A stretch of 64,000 bases of DNA from contig JADJPW010000006.1 in NCBI GenBank assembly GCA_016713035.1, forward strand, positions 248,001-312,000, written 5' to 3'. Numbering within the stretch: position 1 is the stretch's first letter; each line of letters begins with the position of its first letter. The notes under the pieces were generated by a model that made no database searches, was not told where the DNA came from, and saw nothing but the letters and a program-made list of their open reading frames with translations. Shown here in pieces: positions 44,641-53,306 of the stretch. Position numbers and translations under genes: made by a program. The stretch comes from Verrucomicrobiaceae bacterium (GTDB lineage: Bacteria > Verrucomicrobiota > Verrucomicrobiia > Verrucomicrobiales > Verrucomicrobiaceae).

Positions 44641-44936
44641 CTGCCCTTTTCGCCCTCCAATCACCCCAAAACCGGGCTTGGTGCCTGTGAATAGCTGTTT
44701 TGGCGAACAGTGGGCACCGATCAGCTTCCACCACCTCGACACCAGGTCGCCCGGCACCTCCGCCTCGGCCTTGTCACCCCCAGCCAGTCTGAGAGTCCCA
44801 GCCGAGCGTCGAGGGCACTCCCCGCACCCACTTCCCGGATGAACCGTTTTTCATGGTGCCTGCATGAAACGCCTATGCAGGGCCGCCATACCATACAAGA
44901 GCCGCAAAGCACATCCGATGCGGCGGGAAGGTGCAA
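44641..44936. other. Intergenic region right of the minisatellite
   Basis: Nearly 300 nt with no supported gene, RNA or repeat on either strand. Confidence 0.4.
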
Positions 44937-45185
44937 TTACTGCTCTTTGCCGCAGAAGTCGCATTTGTCCCATCCCCAGCCACGAATGAAAATGCCGTCT
45001 TTTGTTTTCACTAGCTGCTTTTGGCAATGTCGGCATCGAAGTGAGTAGGCAGCAATATTGCCAACAATCACCCAAATGAGTGCCAGGGGAAATGCATAGT
45101 CTTTTAGACCTGTTGATGGGACTACCCAGGCACAGAAGAGCCCAGATATTACAATGCCGTAGAATACTTTTTTTGGTTTGCTCAT
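44937..45185 (-). CDS. Small membrane protein with C-terminal zinc ribbon
   Basis: 82 residues. Two hydrophobic helices (VFYGIVISGLFCAWVV; YAFPLALIWVIVGNIAAYSL) followed by a treble of cysteines in two CxxC pairs (RCRHCQKQ and DKCDFCGKEQ). No named family. It lies 6 nt downstream of the SIS-domain gene on the same strand and may be co-transcribed. Function unknown. Confidence 0.6.
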   Translation of the reverse strand: MSKPKKVFYGIVISGLFCAWVVPSTGLKDYAFPLALIWVIVGNIAAYSLRCRHCQKQLVKTKDGIFIRGWGWDKCDFCGKEQ

Positions 45186-45191
45186 CTCTGA

Positions 45192-45974
45192 TCAGTCTTT
45201 GCCCAAGCCCGCATAATACCGTGCGATTCGCCGTGCGTGTTCGTCATAGGCGGCTTCGAAGAGTTCGGTGGCTTTGGGGGCTCCGACGAGGGCTCCGGCG
45301 GTGAGGACTTTCGGCGGCTGGCCGGCTTTGGTGAGGCGGTCGGCGACTTCGGCTTTGATGGCGTTGACGAGGAGGCAGCCGCCGACGGTGCTGCCGGGGG
45401 AGACAGGGGTTTCGAGGCCTTCGATCTTGATCATGGCATCACCGACGGGGGCACCGGTGTCGAGGACGATGTCGGAGAAATCCTGGAGCTTCTTGCCGTC
45501 GCGGTGGCGGCTGGTGCTGGCTTCGCTGTGGGTGGTGCTGATGATGGAGGCGACTTTGACGCCGCGCTTTTGGAATTCCTCGGCCATTTCGACGGGGACG
45601 ACGTTGCAGCCGCTGCTGGAGATGACGAGGGCGCTATCGCCGGGTTGGAGATCGAAGTTCCGCAGGATGCGATTGGCCAAGCCGCTGACGTTTTCGAGGA
45701 ACATGGCCTGACGCTGGCCGTTGGCGCCGACGACGAGGTTGTGGAAGGTCAGTGAGAGCTCGACGATGGGATTGAAGCCGGGAAAGGAGCCATATCGAGG
45801 CCACATTTCCTCGACGAGGATGCGACTGTGACCGGAGCCGAAGACGTGGACCATTTGGCCAGCGAGGATCGTTTTGGCGAAAAGATCAGCGGTTTGCTGG
45901 ATGAGTGGGAGTTGGTCGCGAACGCGATGGATGAGGCCTTCGGAGGCCTGGAGGTATTGGAGGGCGGGGGGCAT
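45192..45974 (-). CDS. SIS-domain sugar-phosphate isomerase/binding protein (UPF0309-like)
   Basis: 260 residues with one SIS domain: VHVFGSGHSRILVEEMWPR, SALVISSSGCNVVPVEMAEE, VKVASIISTTHSEASTSRH and MIKIEGLETPVSPGSTVGG. The layout matches the UPF0309 group of phosphosugar-binding proteins. Downstream of a ROK kinase on the same strand, so a role in amino-sugar catabolism is plausible. A 7-nt tandem repeat lies 20 to 54 nt before its start codon. ATG 45974. Confidence 0.82.
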   Translation of the reverse strand: MPPALQYLQASEGLIHRVRDQLPLIQQTADLFAKTILAGQMVHVFGSGHSRILVEEMWPRYGSFPGFNPIVELSLTFHNLVVGANGQRQAMFLENVSGLANRILRNFDLQPGDSALVISSSGCNVVPVEMAEEFQKRGVKVASIISTTHSEASTSRHRDGKKLQDFSDIVLDTGAPVGDAMIKIEGLETPVSPGSTVGGCLLVNAIKAEVADRLTKAGQPPKVLTAGALVGAPKATELFEAAYDEHARRIARYYAGLGKD

Positions 45975-45993
45975 GGAGAGGTGGCGAGTAAGT

Positions 45994-46028
45994 AGTGCTC
46001 AGTTCTCAGTGCTCAGTGCTCAGTGCTC
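45994..46028. repeat. Heptamer tandem repeat AGTGCTC x5
   Basis: Five consecutive 7-nt units from 45994, four identical AGTGCTC and one AGTTCTC. It sits between the ROK gene and the SIS gene, in the probable leader of the SIS gene. Confidence 0.85.
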
Positions 46029-46066
46029 AGTGGTGATGCCGCGAGCGCTTTCTGGCGACTGAGCAT

Positions 46067-46972
46067 TCAGATCTGAGCACTTTGCAAAAGATTAAAAACA
46101 GCCCCCAGACATCCCGCGCTATCCCCAAGCTCCGCAGGTACGATGCGGGCCTGGTTGCCGCCGGGACGCCATTCGAAGTCGTTGAGGGCTTGTTGGAGTG
46201 GTTTAAGAAGGCGGTCTTGGGCACCGGTGGCGATGCCGCCGCCGAGGATGACGATTTCGGGGTCGAGGACGTTGATGAGGGAGGCGATGGAGGCGGCGAG
46301 GTGTCGGACGGAGGTGAGCCAGACTTTTTCTGCATGGGCATCGCCTGCGGCGTAGGCATCGAGCAGGGAGTGTGTGGTGGCGTAGCGGCCCTCTCCACGC
46401 TGGGTGATGGTTTGATTGCCGATGGCGTCTTCGAGACTGCCAGGGGTGTTGAAGTCATCACGCGGGCCGTGCGTGTCGGTGCTGATGTGGCCGAGATGGC
46501 CTGCACGGCCGATTTTTCCCTTGAGAAGCCGTCCACCGCTCCAGATCGCTCCACCGACGCCGGTGCCGAGAGTGAGCATGAAGGCGTCTTGCGTGCCCTG
46601 GGCGGCTCCGGCCCAGATTTCGCCCAAAAGGGCTGCGTGGGCATCATTGAGCACGCGGCAGTCGCGGTCGAGAAATGTGGCCCAGTCGAGCTTTTCCAGT
46701 CCGTGCATGCGTCCGGGCATCCAGTCGATGTAAAGGCCGCTAGAATGGGCCAAACCGGGTGCGGAGAGGCCTACGGCGAGTTTTTGACCGACCTGGGACT
46801 CGAACTCATGGACGATCCCGCGCACGGTGTGGGCGAAGCGTGGTGTGTCGCCCTCAAATTCGCCATCGCGTGTCGGTTTGGACAGAGTCGCGAGAGTTTG
46901 CGAGGACTGAGTGTCCACGAGGGCGGCTTTGATGTTGGTGCCGCCGAGGTCGATGCCGATGGCTGGTGTCAT
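46067..46972 (-). CDS. ROK-family sugar kinase (glucokinase-like)
   Basis: 301 residues from ATG 46972 (MTPAIGIDLGGTNIKAALVD); a longer upstream frame has no family support. Seen: ATP-binding DLGGTNIK, LNDAHAALLGEIWAGAA with catalytic Asp, LTLGTGVGGAIWSGG, GHLGHISTD and LDPEIVILGGGIA. The usual ROK zinc motif (CxCGxxGCxE) is missing between GHISTD and the SLEDAIG segment, as in some glucokinases lacking the site. Forms a unit with the SIS gene downstream. Confidence 0.87.
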   Translation of the reverse strand: MTPAIGIDLGGTNIKAALVDTQSSQTLATLSKPTRDGEFEGDTPRFAHTVRGIVHEFESQVGQKLAVGLSAPGLAHSSGLYIDWMPGRMHGLEKLDWATFLDRDCRVLNDAHAALLGEIWAGAAQGTQDAFMLTLGTGVGGAIWSGGRLLKGKIGRAGHLGHISTDTHGPRDDFNTPGSLEDAIGNQTITQRGEGRYATTHSLLDAYAAGDAHAEKVWLTSVRHLAASIASLINVLDPEIVILGGGIATGAQDRLLKPLQQALNDFEWRPGGNQARIVPAELGDSAGCLGAVFNLLQSAQI

Positions 46973-47015
46973 GCACAGATGCGATAACGGAGTCAGCGGC
47001 TCTGGCAAAGAAAAA

Positions 47016-47246
47016 TCAGGCGACACCTGCGCCGATGAGTAGGCGCACAATGGCGACGACACCGACGACGAGATTGATGGTGAGGCCGATCTTGCGCTGA
47101 GGGAAGACGCCGAAGATGACGCCGAGCACACAGCAGATGAGTGCAGGCCACTGGAAGATGCCGAGGAAGGGGATGATACCGATGGTCATCCAGGCTGCGG
47201 CGAAGAGGCCGAGGAGGACGGAGAAGAATTGGCAGAGGCTTTTCAT
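47016..47246 (-). CDS. Small membrane protein
   Basis: 76 residues from ATG 47246 (MKSLCQFFSVLLGLFAAAWM). Two or three hydrophobic helices (MTIGIIPFLGIFQWPALICC; IGLTINLVVGVVAIVRLL) with a short basic loop (FPQRK). No family. Its start codon overlaps that of the divergent yjbQ-like gene. Confidence 0.6.
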   Translation of the reverse strand: MKSLCQFFSVLLGLFAAAWMTIGIIPFLGIFQWPALICCVLGVIFGVFPQRKIGLTINLVVGVVAIVRLLIGAGVA

Positions 47247-47670
47247 GACGCAGGGGATCCTGAGCACGCGAGGGAAGGGGACTTACGAGATCACCGACCG
47301 CGTGTGCCGTATCGTGCAGGCCAGCGGCATCCAGACGGGCATGGCCACGGTGATGGTGCAGCATACCAGTGCTAGCTTGGTGATCTTTGAGAATGCAGAT
47401 CCCTCTGCGCGGACGGATTTGCATGCGTTTTTCGATCGGTTGGTGCCGGAGGACACTCCCTACTTTGTCCATACTCACGAAGGGGCCGATGATATGCCCA
47501 GTCACTTGCGCATGGCCCTCACTCGCACGTCCGAGGTGATCCCGGTGATGCATGGCCGTCTGGCGCTGGGGACGTGGCAGGGGATTTTCCTCTTCGAGCA
47601 CCGCCGTGCACCGCATACCCGCCGTATCGTGGTGAGTGTGGTGGGGGAGGGGCGTGTTCTTGGTTCGTAG
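47245..47670 (+). CDS. YjbQ/UPF0047-family protein (secondary thiamine-phosphate synthase-like)
   Basis: 141 residues from ATG 47245 (MTQGILSTRGKGTYEITDRV); an open frame extends upstream across the divergent gene. Seen: MVQHTSASLVIFENAD, the signature with conserved His, DTPYFVHTHEGADDMPSHLR and LGTWQGIFLFEHR, the family order. YjbQ members show weak thiamine-phosphate synthase activity; the true role is unsettled. The last residues (RVLGS) and stop codon are encoded by the 5' units of a heptamer repeat. Confidence 0.87.
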   Translation: MTQGILSTRGKGTYEITDRVCRIVQASGIQTGMATVMVQHTSASLVIFENADPSARTDLHAFFDRLVPEDTPYFVHTHEGADDMPSHLRMALTRTSEVIPVMHGRLALGTWQGIFLFEHRRAPHTRRIVVSVVGEGRVLGS

Positions 47671-47711
47671 TTCCTGGTTCTTGGTTCCTGGTTCGTTGTG
47701 CTTGGTTTTAG
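47656..47711. repeat. Degenerate heptamer tandem repeat (GTTCTTG/GTTCCTG), about 8 units
   Basis: Successive 7-nt words GTTCTTG, GTTCGTA, GTTCCTG, GTTCTTG, GTTCCTG, GTTCGTT, GTGCTTG, GTTTTAG from 47656. It spans the convergent 3' ends of the yjbQ-like gene (stop at 47670) and truB (stop at 47708-47710). Confidence 0.8.
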
Positions 47712-48442
47712 ACGCCGCGCATTTTGGAGACGTCGTAGAGCGAGTACATGGACTGGAGGCAGGCATCACGCTGGCCGCCTTTGAGCATGTCAAAGGTGAC
47801 GTTCTTGCCGGGCTGGAAGGTGAAGTGGCCACTGCGGGTGCGGCGCAGGGCACTGAGGTGGGCACCACAGCCGATTTTCTGGCCGATCTCATGGGCGTAG
47901 GTGCGGACGTAGAAGCCTTTGCTGCATACGACGCGGAAATCGACCTGTGGTAGCTCGACGCGGGTGATCTCGCGGTCATAGACGCGGACGAGGCGTGGCT
48001 CACGCGCCACTTCTTTGCCTTGGCGGGCGAGTTTGTACAGGGCCACACCGCCGATCTTCACGGCGCTGACCATCGGCGGAGTCTGATAAAAGTCGCCACG
48101 GAAGGCATCAAAGGCGGTTTCGATGTCTGAACGGGCGAGATCGGCTGGGAGGGGCTTGGTTTCGAGCACTTCGCCTTCGGCATCTTGGGTGCTGGTGGTG
48201 GAGCCGAGTGTGAGGGTGCCGGTGTACTCCTTGTCCTCGCTCATGAGCAGATCCTGGATGCGGGTGGCATTGCCGACGACGAGAATGAGCATGCCGGTGG
48301 CCATCGGATCGAGTGTGCCACAGTGGCCGATCTTTTTGGTGTTGAGGCAGCGGCGGGCGACTGCCACCACGTCATGGGAGGTCATGTCCTGGCCTTTATC
48401 GACCAGGAGAACGCCATTAATTGAGTCGTCGGAGGACTTCAT
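47708..48442 (-). CDS. truB: tRNA pseudouridine-55 synthase
   Basis: 244 residues from ATG 48442 (MKSSDDSINGVLLVDKGQDM). Seen: VLLVDKGQDMTSHDVV, KIGHCGTLDPMATGMLIL with catalytic Asp, YTGTLTLGSTTSTQDAEG, GDFYQTPPMVSAVKIGG and CSKGFYVRTYAHEIG, all TruB motifs. Makes pseudouridine in the tRNA T loop. The first 26 nt overlap the 3' end of nrnA upstream, so the two are translationally linked. The C-terminal PUA domain is absent, as in shorter TruB forms. Confidence 0.94.
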   Translation of the reverse strand: MKSSDDSINGVLLVDKGQDMTSHDVVAVARRCLNTKKIGHCGTLDPMATGMLILVVGNATRIQDLLMSEDKEYTGTLTLGSTTSTQDAEGEVLETKPLPADLARSDIETAFDAFRGDFYQTPPMVSAVKIGGVALYKLARQGKEVAREPRLVRVYDREITRVELPQVDFRVVCSKGFYVRTYAHEIGQKIGCGAHLSALRRTRSGHFTFQPGKNVTFDMLKGGQRDACLQSMYSLYDVSKMRGV

Positions 48443-49403
48443 CTTCGAGTGCGGAAAGGAAACGGGTTGAGGCTTCTGAAATGGGGCCTTTGAGGCGGGC
48501 CCCGGCGGCCATGCGGTGACCACCACCGCCGAATTGAGCACACACGTCGGACACGTTCACCCGCGTGTCTTTGGAGCGTGCGCTGACGCGGATTTTGCCG
48601 TTGTCGGCTTCTTCAAAAATGACGCAGGCCACCACGCTGTCGATCATGCGCAGGGTGTCGATGAGGCCCTCGGTATCACCGGGGAGCATGGAGATGCGCT
48701 GCATGAGCTCATGCGTGAGATTCCAGCTCACGATGCGGCCACTGGCGCGGAAGCTCATCTCATTGAGCATGGCACGCTGGAGCTCGATGCGGCGCAGCGG
48801 GTAGGACTGATAGAGCAGTGTGGCGAGCCGTGCGGTGTCGAGTCCGGCCTCCAGCATCTCCGCGACGATGCGGTGGGTGCGCGGACCGGTGCTGGAGAAC
48901 TGAAAGGAGCCCGTATCGGTGGAAATGGCCGCGAAGAGATTCTGCCGCATGGCGTCATCCACAGGCAGCGCGGCCTGCTGGAGCAGATCATAGACGATCT
49001 GGCCTACGGCGGGGGCGGTGGTGTCGATGTGGTTTAGCTGGCCGTATCCGGGATTGGTGCCGTGGTGGTCGATATTGATGAGCAGCGGTGCTTTGGCGAA
49101 AATGGCGACGACGCCCTCCCCCAAGCGCTCCTGCGTGGCGGTATCGAGCGCGATGGCAAGGTCGAGCGCGGGAGGGGCTGCCTCGGTGGGCTTTTTCACC
49201 AGCTCAGAGCCGGGTAAAAAGGCCAGATGCGGCGGTGCACCGTCCTCCAGCAGCGGGAAGACTTCTTTGCCCGCAGCGCGGAGGCTGAGGGCCAATCCCA
49301 TCACGGAACCCAGGGCATCACCATCCGGCCGCACATGCGCGGCGATGCCGATCCTCTGCGCGGAGCGGATGGCGTGGATGATTTCAGCAGGGATGGGCGT
49401 CAT
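48417..49403 (-). CDS. nrnA: DHH-family phosphoesterase, NrnA-like
   Basis: 328 residues. Bifunctional oligoribonuclease/pAp-phosphatase family that degrades nanoRNA. Seen: RIGIAAHVRPDGDALGSVM (first DHH-family metal motif), LAIALDTATQERL, NIDHHGTNPGYGQLNHID (DHH) and the C-terminal DHHA1 motif CAQFGGGGHRMAAGARL. The order nrnA-truB is a widely conserved linkage (often after rbfA), which supports the call. ATG 49403. Confidence 0.9.
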   Translation of the reverse strand: MTPIPAEIIHAIRSAQRIGIAAHVRPDGDALGSVMGLALSLRAAGKEVFPLLEDGAPPHLAFLPGSELVKKPTEAAPPALDLAIALDTATQERLGEGVVAIFAKAPLLINIDHHGTNPGYGQLNHIDTTAPAVGQIVYDLLQQAALPVDDAMRQNLFAAISTDTGSFQFSSTGPRTHRIVAEMLEAGLDTARLATLLYQSYPLRRIELQRAMLNEMSFRASGRIVSWNLTHELMQRISMLPGDTEGLIDTLRMIDSVVACVIFEEADNGKIRVSARSKDTRVNVSDVCAQFGGGGHRMAAGARLKGPISEASTRFLSALEDEVLRRLN

Positions 49404-49463
49404 GGGCTGTCTCCCAAAGCACTGCGGGAGAGCGCTGCAAGGAAGAAGATGTGCCGGGCATGC

Positions 49464-50978
49464 TTACTTCGCCGGAATCTCATTGAGCGTGTAGTAGCCC
49501 ACACGATGAAGGAGGGGCTCACCTGCCGCATTTTTCACGCCATCGAGATGCAGCTCGTGAATGTGGCCTTTGGTCAATGGGGTGATCGTCAGGCGCACGG
49601 ATTTCCCGTCTGCGGCCACTTTTGCGGCGGTGATTTGCGGTTTGATCTCATCAATCTCATCGCCGCCGTATTGCTCGCGGTAGGCGTAGGTGAACTCGCG
49701 CATGCTGTAGCTCTGCACATCGCCAGCGCTGGCTGGATCGACCGCTTGGGTGAAAGTCAGCTCGAAGCCATCCGGCCGCGCACGCATCTCATGCACCTCA
49801 AAGGGCGTCTTGCCGGTCCACTCGCATTTTTCAAAGCAATGAGGCTTCCCGCCGCGTGCTCCCCAGCCGCGATCACTGCCACCGACGAAGACGCGGCCCT
49901 CCGCATCCATACGCCCACCGATGAGGCCGCTCTGAAAGCCACTGCGGAAGGGGAAGACCACGCCTTGCTTGATGCCGTTGATCGTTTCCAGGAATACGCG
50001 GCTCAGATTGCTGTGCGATTGGTCTGCGATGAAGAGCTGCTTGGCAAAGGGGCCGAATTTTCCTTCGCTGAGATCACAAATGATAGCGCTGGCGCTGTTG
50101 CCGATCTTTCCATGCACTAGGTAAACAGCGGGCGGCAGCAACTCCTTGATGCGAGCACGCTCTGCCACCATGCGGTCTGGGTCGCCGCCTACGCGTGCCT
50201 CTTTGCGGCCGCGATTGCCCTGAAAGGCCTCTGGGATCGGGTCGATGGGTTTTGCGCCCATGTTCGGAGCCTGATCATACCAAATATTTCCGCCGGGATG
50301 GCCTTGGAAACTGCCTGGAACCAGATGCTGGAGCGTGCATGAGCCATGCCACGGCCCCTGATTGTCACAGTAATATACCTCGCCATCGGCATCGAACCCC
50401 ACGCCGCCCGGACTGCGCACACCACTGCATGTCGGCACCATTTTGCCATCTGGCTTCACTCGCAGTGCCCAGCCACGAAACGGCACCTGGCTGCTGAATG
50501 AGCCCGTGAGGCAAAGCGTGACCCACAAATCGCCCGCGCGGTCAAAGCGGCTGCCCAGTGCATACTCGTGGTAATCGCCCGAGACGCCCCAGTCGTCGCA
50601 GAAGTTATCAAAGACATCGGCGCGGCCATCGCCATCGGTGTCACGCAGCTTCGTGATCTCATAGCGAGTCGTCGCGTAGAGGCACTTTTCCTTCTCATGG
50701 TAGGCGATGCCCAGCACCTCATGCAGCCCACTCGCGAAAAGCTGGTAACTCACCGCTGCTGGATCGCTGCTGCTCGCCCCACTGACGATCCATACCTCAC
50801 CGCGCCGCGTCCCCAGAGCGAGGCGTCCATCTGGCATCAAGTCGATCGAGCCCACCTCCAGCGCGGTCTGCTTTGGAGTCTCAAAGGAGGTGATTTTATA
50901 AAAATCCGCCTCCACGGGCTCTGCGGCAGGCAAATTCAGCGAACAGGCAAAGAGGGTCAGGAGGGAAGGGATCTTCAT
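49464..50978 (-). CDS. Secreted beta-propeller dehydrogenase-like protein (PVC type)
   Basis: 504 residues from ATG 50978 with signal peptide MKIPSLLTLFACSLNLPAAE. Propeller-like repeats: SIDLMPDGRLALGTRRGEVW, KLRDTDGDGRADVFDNFCDD, FDRAGDLWVTL, GGVGFDADGEVYYCDNQGPW and GRMDAEGRVFVGGSDRGWG. Related to the glucose/sorbosone-dehydrogenase-like and heme-domain-associated proteins abundant in Planctomycetes and Verrucomicrobia. No CxxCH heme site is seen. C-terminal region is beta-sandwich-like. Likely periplasmic; substrate unknown. Confidence 0.77.
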   Translation of the reverse strand: MKIPSLLTLFACSLNLPAAEPVEADFYKITSFETPKQTALEVGSIDLMPDGRLALGTRRGEVWIVSGASSSDPAAVSYQLFASGLHEVLGIAYHEKEKCLYATTRYEITKLRDTDGDGRADVFDNFCDDWGVSGDYHEYALGSRFDRAGDLWVTLCLTGSFSSQVPFRGWALRVKPDGKMVPTCSGVRSPGGVGFDADGEVYYCDNQGPWHGSCTLQHLVPGSFQGHPGGNIWYDQAPNMGAKPIDPIPEAFQGNRGRKEARVGGDPDRMVAERARIKELLPPAVYLVHGKIGNSASAIICDLSEGKFGPFAKQLFIADQSHSNLSRVFLETINGIKQGVVFPFRSGFQSGLIGGRMDAEGRVFVGGSDRGWGARGGKPHCFEKCEWTGKTPFEVHEMRARPDGFELTFTQAVDPASAGDVQSYSMREFTYAYREQYGGDEIDEIKPQITAAKVAADGKSVRLTITPLTKGHIHELHLDGVKNAAGEPLLHRVGYYTLNEIPAK

Positions 50979-51178
50979 GCGGGCCGCATAAGTCGTCCTG
51001 CCCATGAGGTGCCTTTCAGCGAAAAATGGCTGACCAGGCGATTTACTCGACACTGTGCGGGTAAAACCCGTTGAGGCCTCTTTGCAGAGCATCCGCGTGG
51101 CATTTCCGCGCTCGGGCTTTTGGGAAGTGATACCTCATCCTTGCCGTGAGCGGCATGTGCGTGTTTGTTGCGCTGCCC

Positions 51179-51775
51179 ATGAGCCAGACCCGCACCGCCA
51201 AGCAACACCGCAAGACCGCCGAGACGGACATCACCATCGAATTGAATGTCGATGGCTCCGGCGTGTCGCAAATCGACACCGGAGTGCCGTTTTTCGATCA
51301 CATGTTGACCCTTTTCGCGAAGCACGGCCTCTTTGACCTCAAGGTGAAGACCATCGGCGACATCGAAGTGGACTACCATCACACCGTCGAGGACACCGGC
51401 ATCGTGCTCGGCTCCTGCTTCCGTGAAGCGCTAGGCAACAAAGCGGGCATCGTCCGCTACGGCTGGGCCATGCTGCCGATGGATGAGACCCTCGCCCGCG
51501 TGGCGCTCGATCTCAGTGGCAGGCCGCTCCTCGTTTATGAGGCCCCAGATCGCGTGGAGGCCATCGGAGGCCGCTTTAGCTACCAGCTCGTCGAGGAATT
51601 CCTCCGCGCTTTCTCCTCTGCATTGCTGGCGAACGTGCATGTGGACATCCTACGTGGCAAAGACGCCCACCACATGGCCGAAGCTATCTTCAAAGGACTC
51701 GCCCGTGCCCTCGATGCCGCCACACGGCACGATCCACGCGTCACTGGCATCCCTAGCACCAAAGAAGTCCTCTAA
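51179..51775 (+). CDS. hisB: Imidazoleglycerol-phosphate dehydratase
   Basis: 198 residues from ATG 51179 (MSQTRTAKQHRKTAETDITI). Seen: TGVPFFDHMLTLFAKHGLFD, DYHHTVEDTGIVLGSCFREA and KGKDAHH-like GKDAHHMAEAIFKGLARAL, the duplicated HHxxED/DxHHxxE manganese-binding motifs. Monofunctional: no histidinol-phosphatase domain. Sixth step of histidine synthesis. Its stop overlaps the start of hisH by 1 nt (TAATG). Confidence 0.95.
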   Translation: MSQTRTAKQHRKTAETDITIELNVDGSGVSQIDTGVPFFDHMLTLFAKHGLFDLKVKTIGDIEVDYHHTVEDTGIVLGSCFREALGNKAGIVRYGWAMLPMDETLARVALDLSGRPLLVYEAPDRVEAIGGRFSYQLVEEFLRAFSSALLANVHVDILRGKDAHHMAEAIFKGLARALDAATRHDPRVTGIPSTKEVL

Positions 51776-52398
51776 TGAAGAAACTCGGAGTGCTGGACTA
51801 CGGCGCGGGGAATCTGCGCAGCGTGTTGAATGCCTTTGAGGCCATCGGCTCCCATGCAGAGCTGGTGAAAGAGCCCTCGGACTTCGACGCCATCGACATC
51901 CTCGTCTTTCCTGGGCAAGGGGCCTTCGGTGACAGTGTGCGTATCTTAAAAGAACAGGCACTCTGGGAGCCCCTACGTGCCTGGTTGGCTGCTGGACGGC
52001 CCTACCTCGGCATCTGTCTGGGATACCAGCTCCTCTTTGAAAGCAGCGAAGAATGCCCAGGCGTGGACGGACTCGGCGTCGCCCGTGGACGTGTGCGGAA
52101 GTTCGATCCCGCCAGTGGACTCAAAATCCCGCACATGGGCTGGAATACCGCCCGCTGGTCTGATCAGCACAGCACTATCTGGAGCGGGTTGACGCAGCCT
52201 GCGCACGTTTATTTCGTGCACTCTTATTACCCACAGGTGGTCGATGAGAATCTAGCCCTTTGCCGCACGGACTACGGCAGCGAATTCATCAGTGGCATCG
52301 CACGGGAAAACCTCATCGCCGTGCAGTTTCATCCAGAAAAGAGCCAAGAAACGGGCCTCACGCTGCTACGCAATGCGGTCACATATCTTGGCGCATGA
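51775..52398 (+). CDS. hisH: Imidazole glycerol phosphate synthase, glutaminase subunit
   Basis: 207 residues. Class I glutamine amidotransferase: LDYGAGNLRSVLNAFEAIG, FPGQGAFGDSV, YLGICLGYQLLFESSEECPG with nucleophile Cys, PHMGWN, and the C-terminal VQFHPEKSQETG with catalytic His and Glu. Supplies ammonia to HisF. Coupled to hisB by a 1-nt overlap. hisF and hisA are not adjacent in this window. Confidence 0.95.
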   Translation: MKKLGVLDYGAGNLRSVLNAFEAIGSHAELVKEPSDFDAIDILVFPGQGAFGDSVRILKEQALWEPLRAWLAAGRPYLGICLGYQLLFESSEECPGVDGLGVARGRVRKFDPASGLKIPHMGWNTARWSDQHSTIWSGLTQPAHVYFVHSYYPQVVDENLALCRTDYGSEFISGIARENLIAVQFHPEKSQETGLTLLRNAVTYLGA

Positions 52399-52495
52399 GA
52401 CGCAAATGAGGATGGAAAGTCAGGCATTTGCAGTTTGAACGCTTTTTCCACGGGAGTGTCCTAGTGATCCCCCTGTATTCTCTCCCTCCTCTTCC

Positions 52496-53306
52496 ATGTC
52501 GGGCCTCCGCCAACTCTTCATAGCCCTTTTTCTCTCACTCCTCAGCGTAGCCTCGCTCGCTGTCGAGATCATCGGCTCCCCAGAAATCATCCCCGCTGAC
52601 ACAACGGCAACACTCCGTTGGAAAACAGATGTTGCCTGCGGCACACGTGCCCAGTTCGGACTCGATGCCTCAGCACTGAACCGCAAAGCAGAGGGCCCCG
52701 TCGCCGCCACCCACGAGCTCAAGCTGGAAAACCTCAAGCCCGGCACTCTTTACCACTTCTCCGTCGGCAGTGCCCGCGTTGATCTCGCCAAAGGCAGCTT
52801 CACCACCACGGGCGGCACGCCCAAGGCTCCCGCCGCAGCAGCCCCGCCGCCACCATCTGTCATGCGCCGCGTGCTCGATGCCCTGATCCCTGAGAAAAAA
52901 GCCCCCGCCTCTTCTTCTTCCACAGTCACGGCAAAGCCTCGTGCTCCATCCGCCAGCACCAGCACCCTCACTGCCCCGCCCACACGCAGCACCTGGGGCA
53001 GCATCGACTCCCTTCAGGATCATTTTGAACGCCACGGGCCGGACTTCCAGAGTCGCAGTGCAGATGAATATGCCGCCCAGGCCTGGACCTTTTCTCCAGC
53101 GTGCTCGGACCGAGGGCCTCCCCATGAAGATCGACGACACAGACGGCACCCTCCGCGTCTTTGATCCGAAAACACGAGCATTCGCCGCTTACACACGCTC
53201 CGGCAAAACCAAGACCTACTTCCGCCCCAACAATCCCTCCTACTGGCAGCGCCAACCCGGTCGCGCCGTCACTTCCGCAGATCTTTCCTTTCCCCCCGCA
53301 CGATGA
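52496..53306 (+). CDS. Secreted FN3-like protein with C-terminal polymorphic-toxin-like domain, frame broken
   Basis: About 270 residues after removal of one extra T at 53090-53093. Signal peptide MSGLRQLFIALFLSLLSVAS, a fibronectin-III-like domain (TTATLRWKTDVACGTRAQFG; ENLKPGTLYHFSVGSARV), a Pro/Ala/Ser linker, then HFERHGPDFQSRSADEYAAQ, AWTFLQRARTEG, DGTLRVFDPKTRAFAAYT and TKTYFRPNNPSYWQRQPG. This last domain resembles a nuclease-type toxin domain seen at the C-termini of polymorphic toxins (BECR-fold-like); the assignment is from pattern memory and is tentative. The stop overlaps the start of the next gene (ATGA). Confidence 0.6.

Noticed and set aside
44151..44842. Long ORFs on both strands with 7-residue repeats (for example KSDLGIG)
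   Set aside because: Produced by stop-free tandem repeats; the 22-nt period shifts frame each unit, so a coding role is not credible.
46067..47131. Longer start for the ROK kinase at 47131
   Set aside because: The extra 53 residues are Ser-rich antisense of the small membrane gene; the family begins at 46972.
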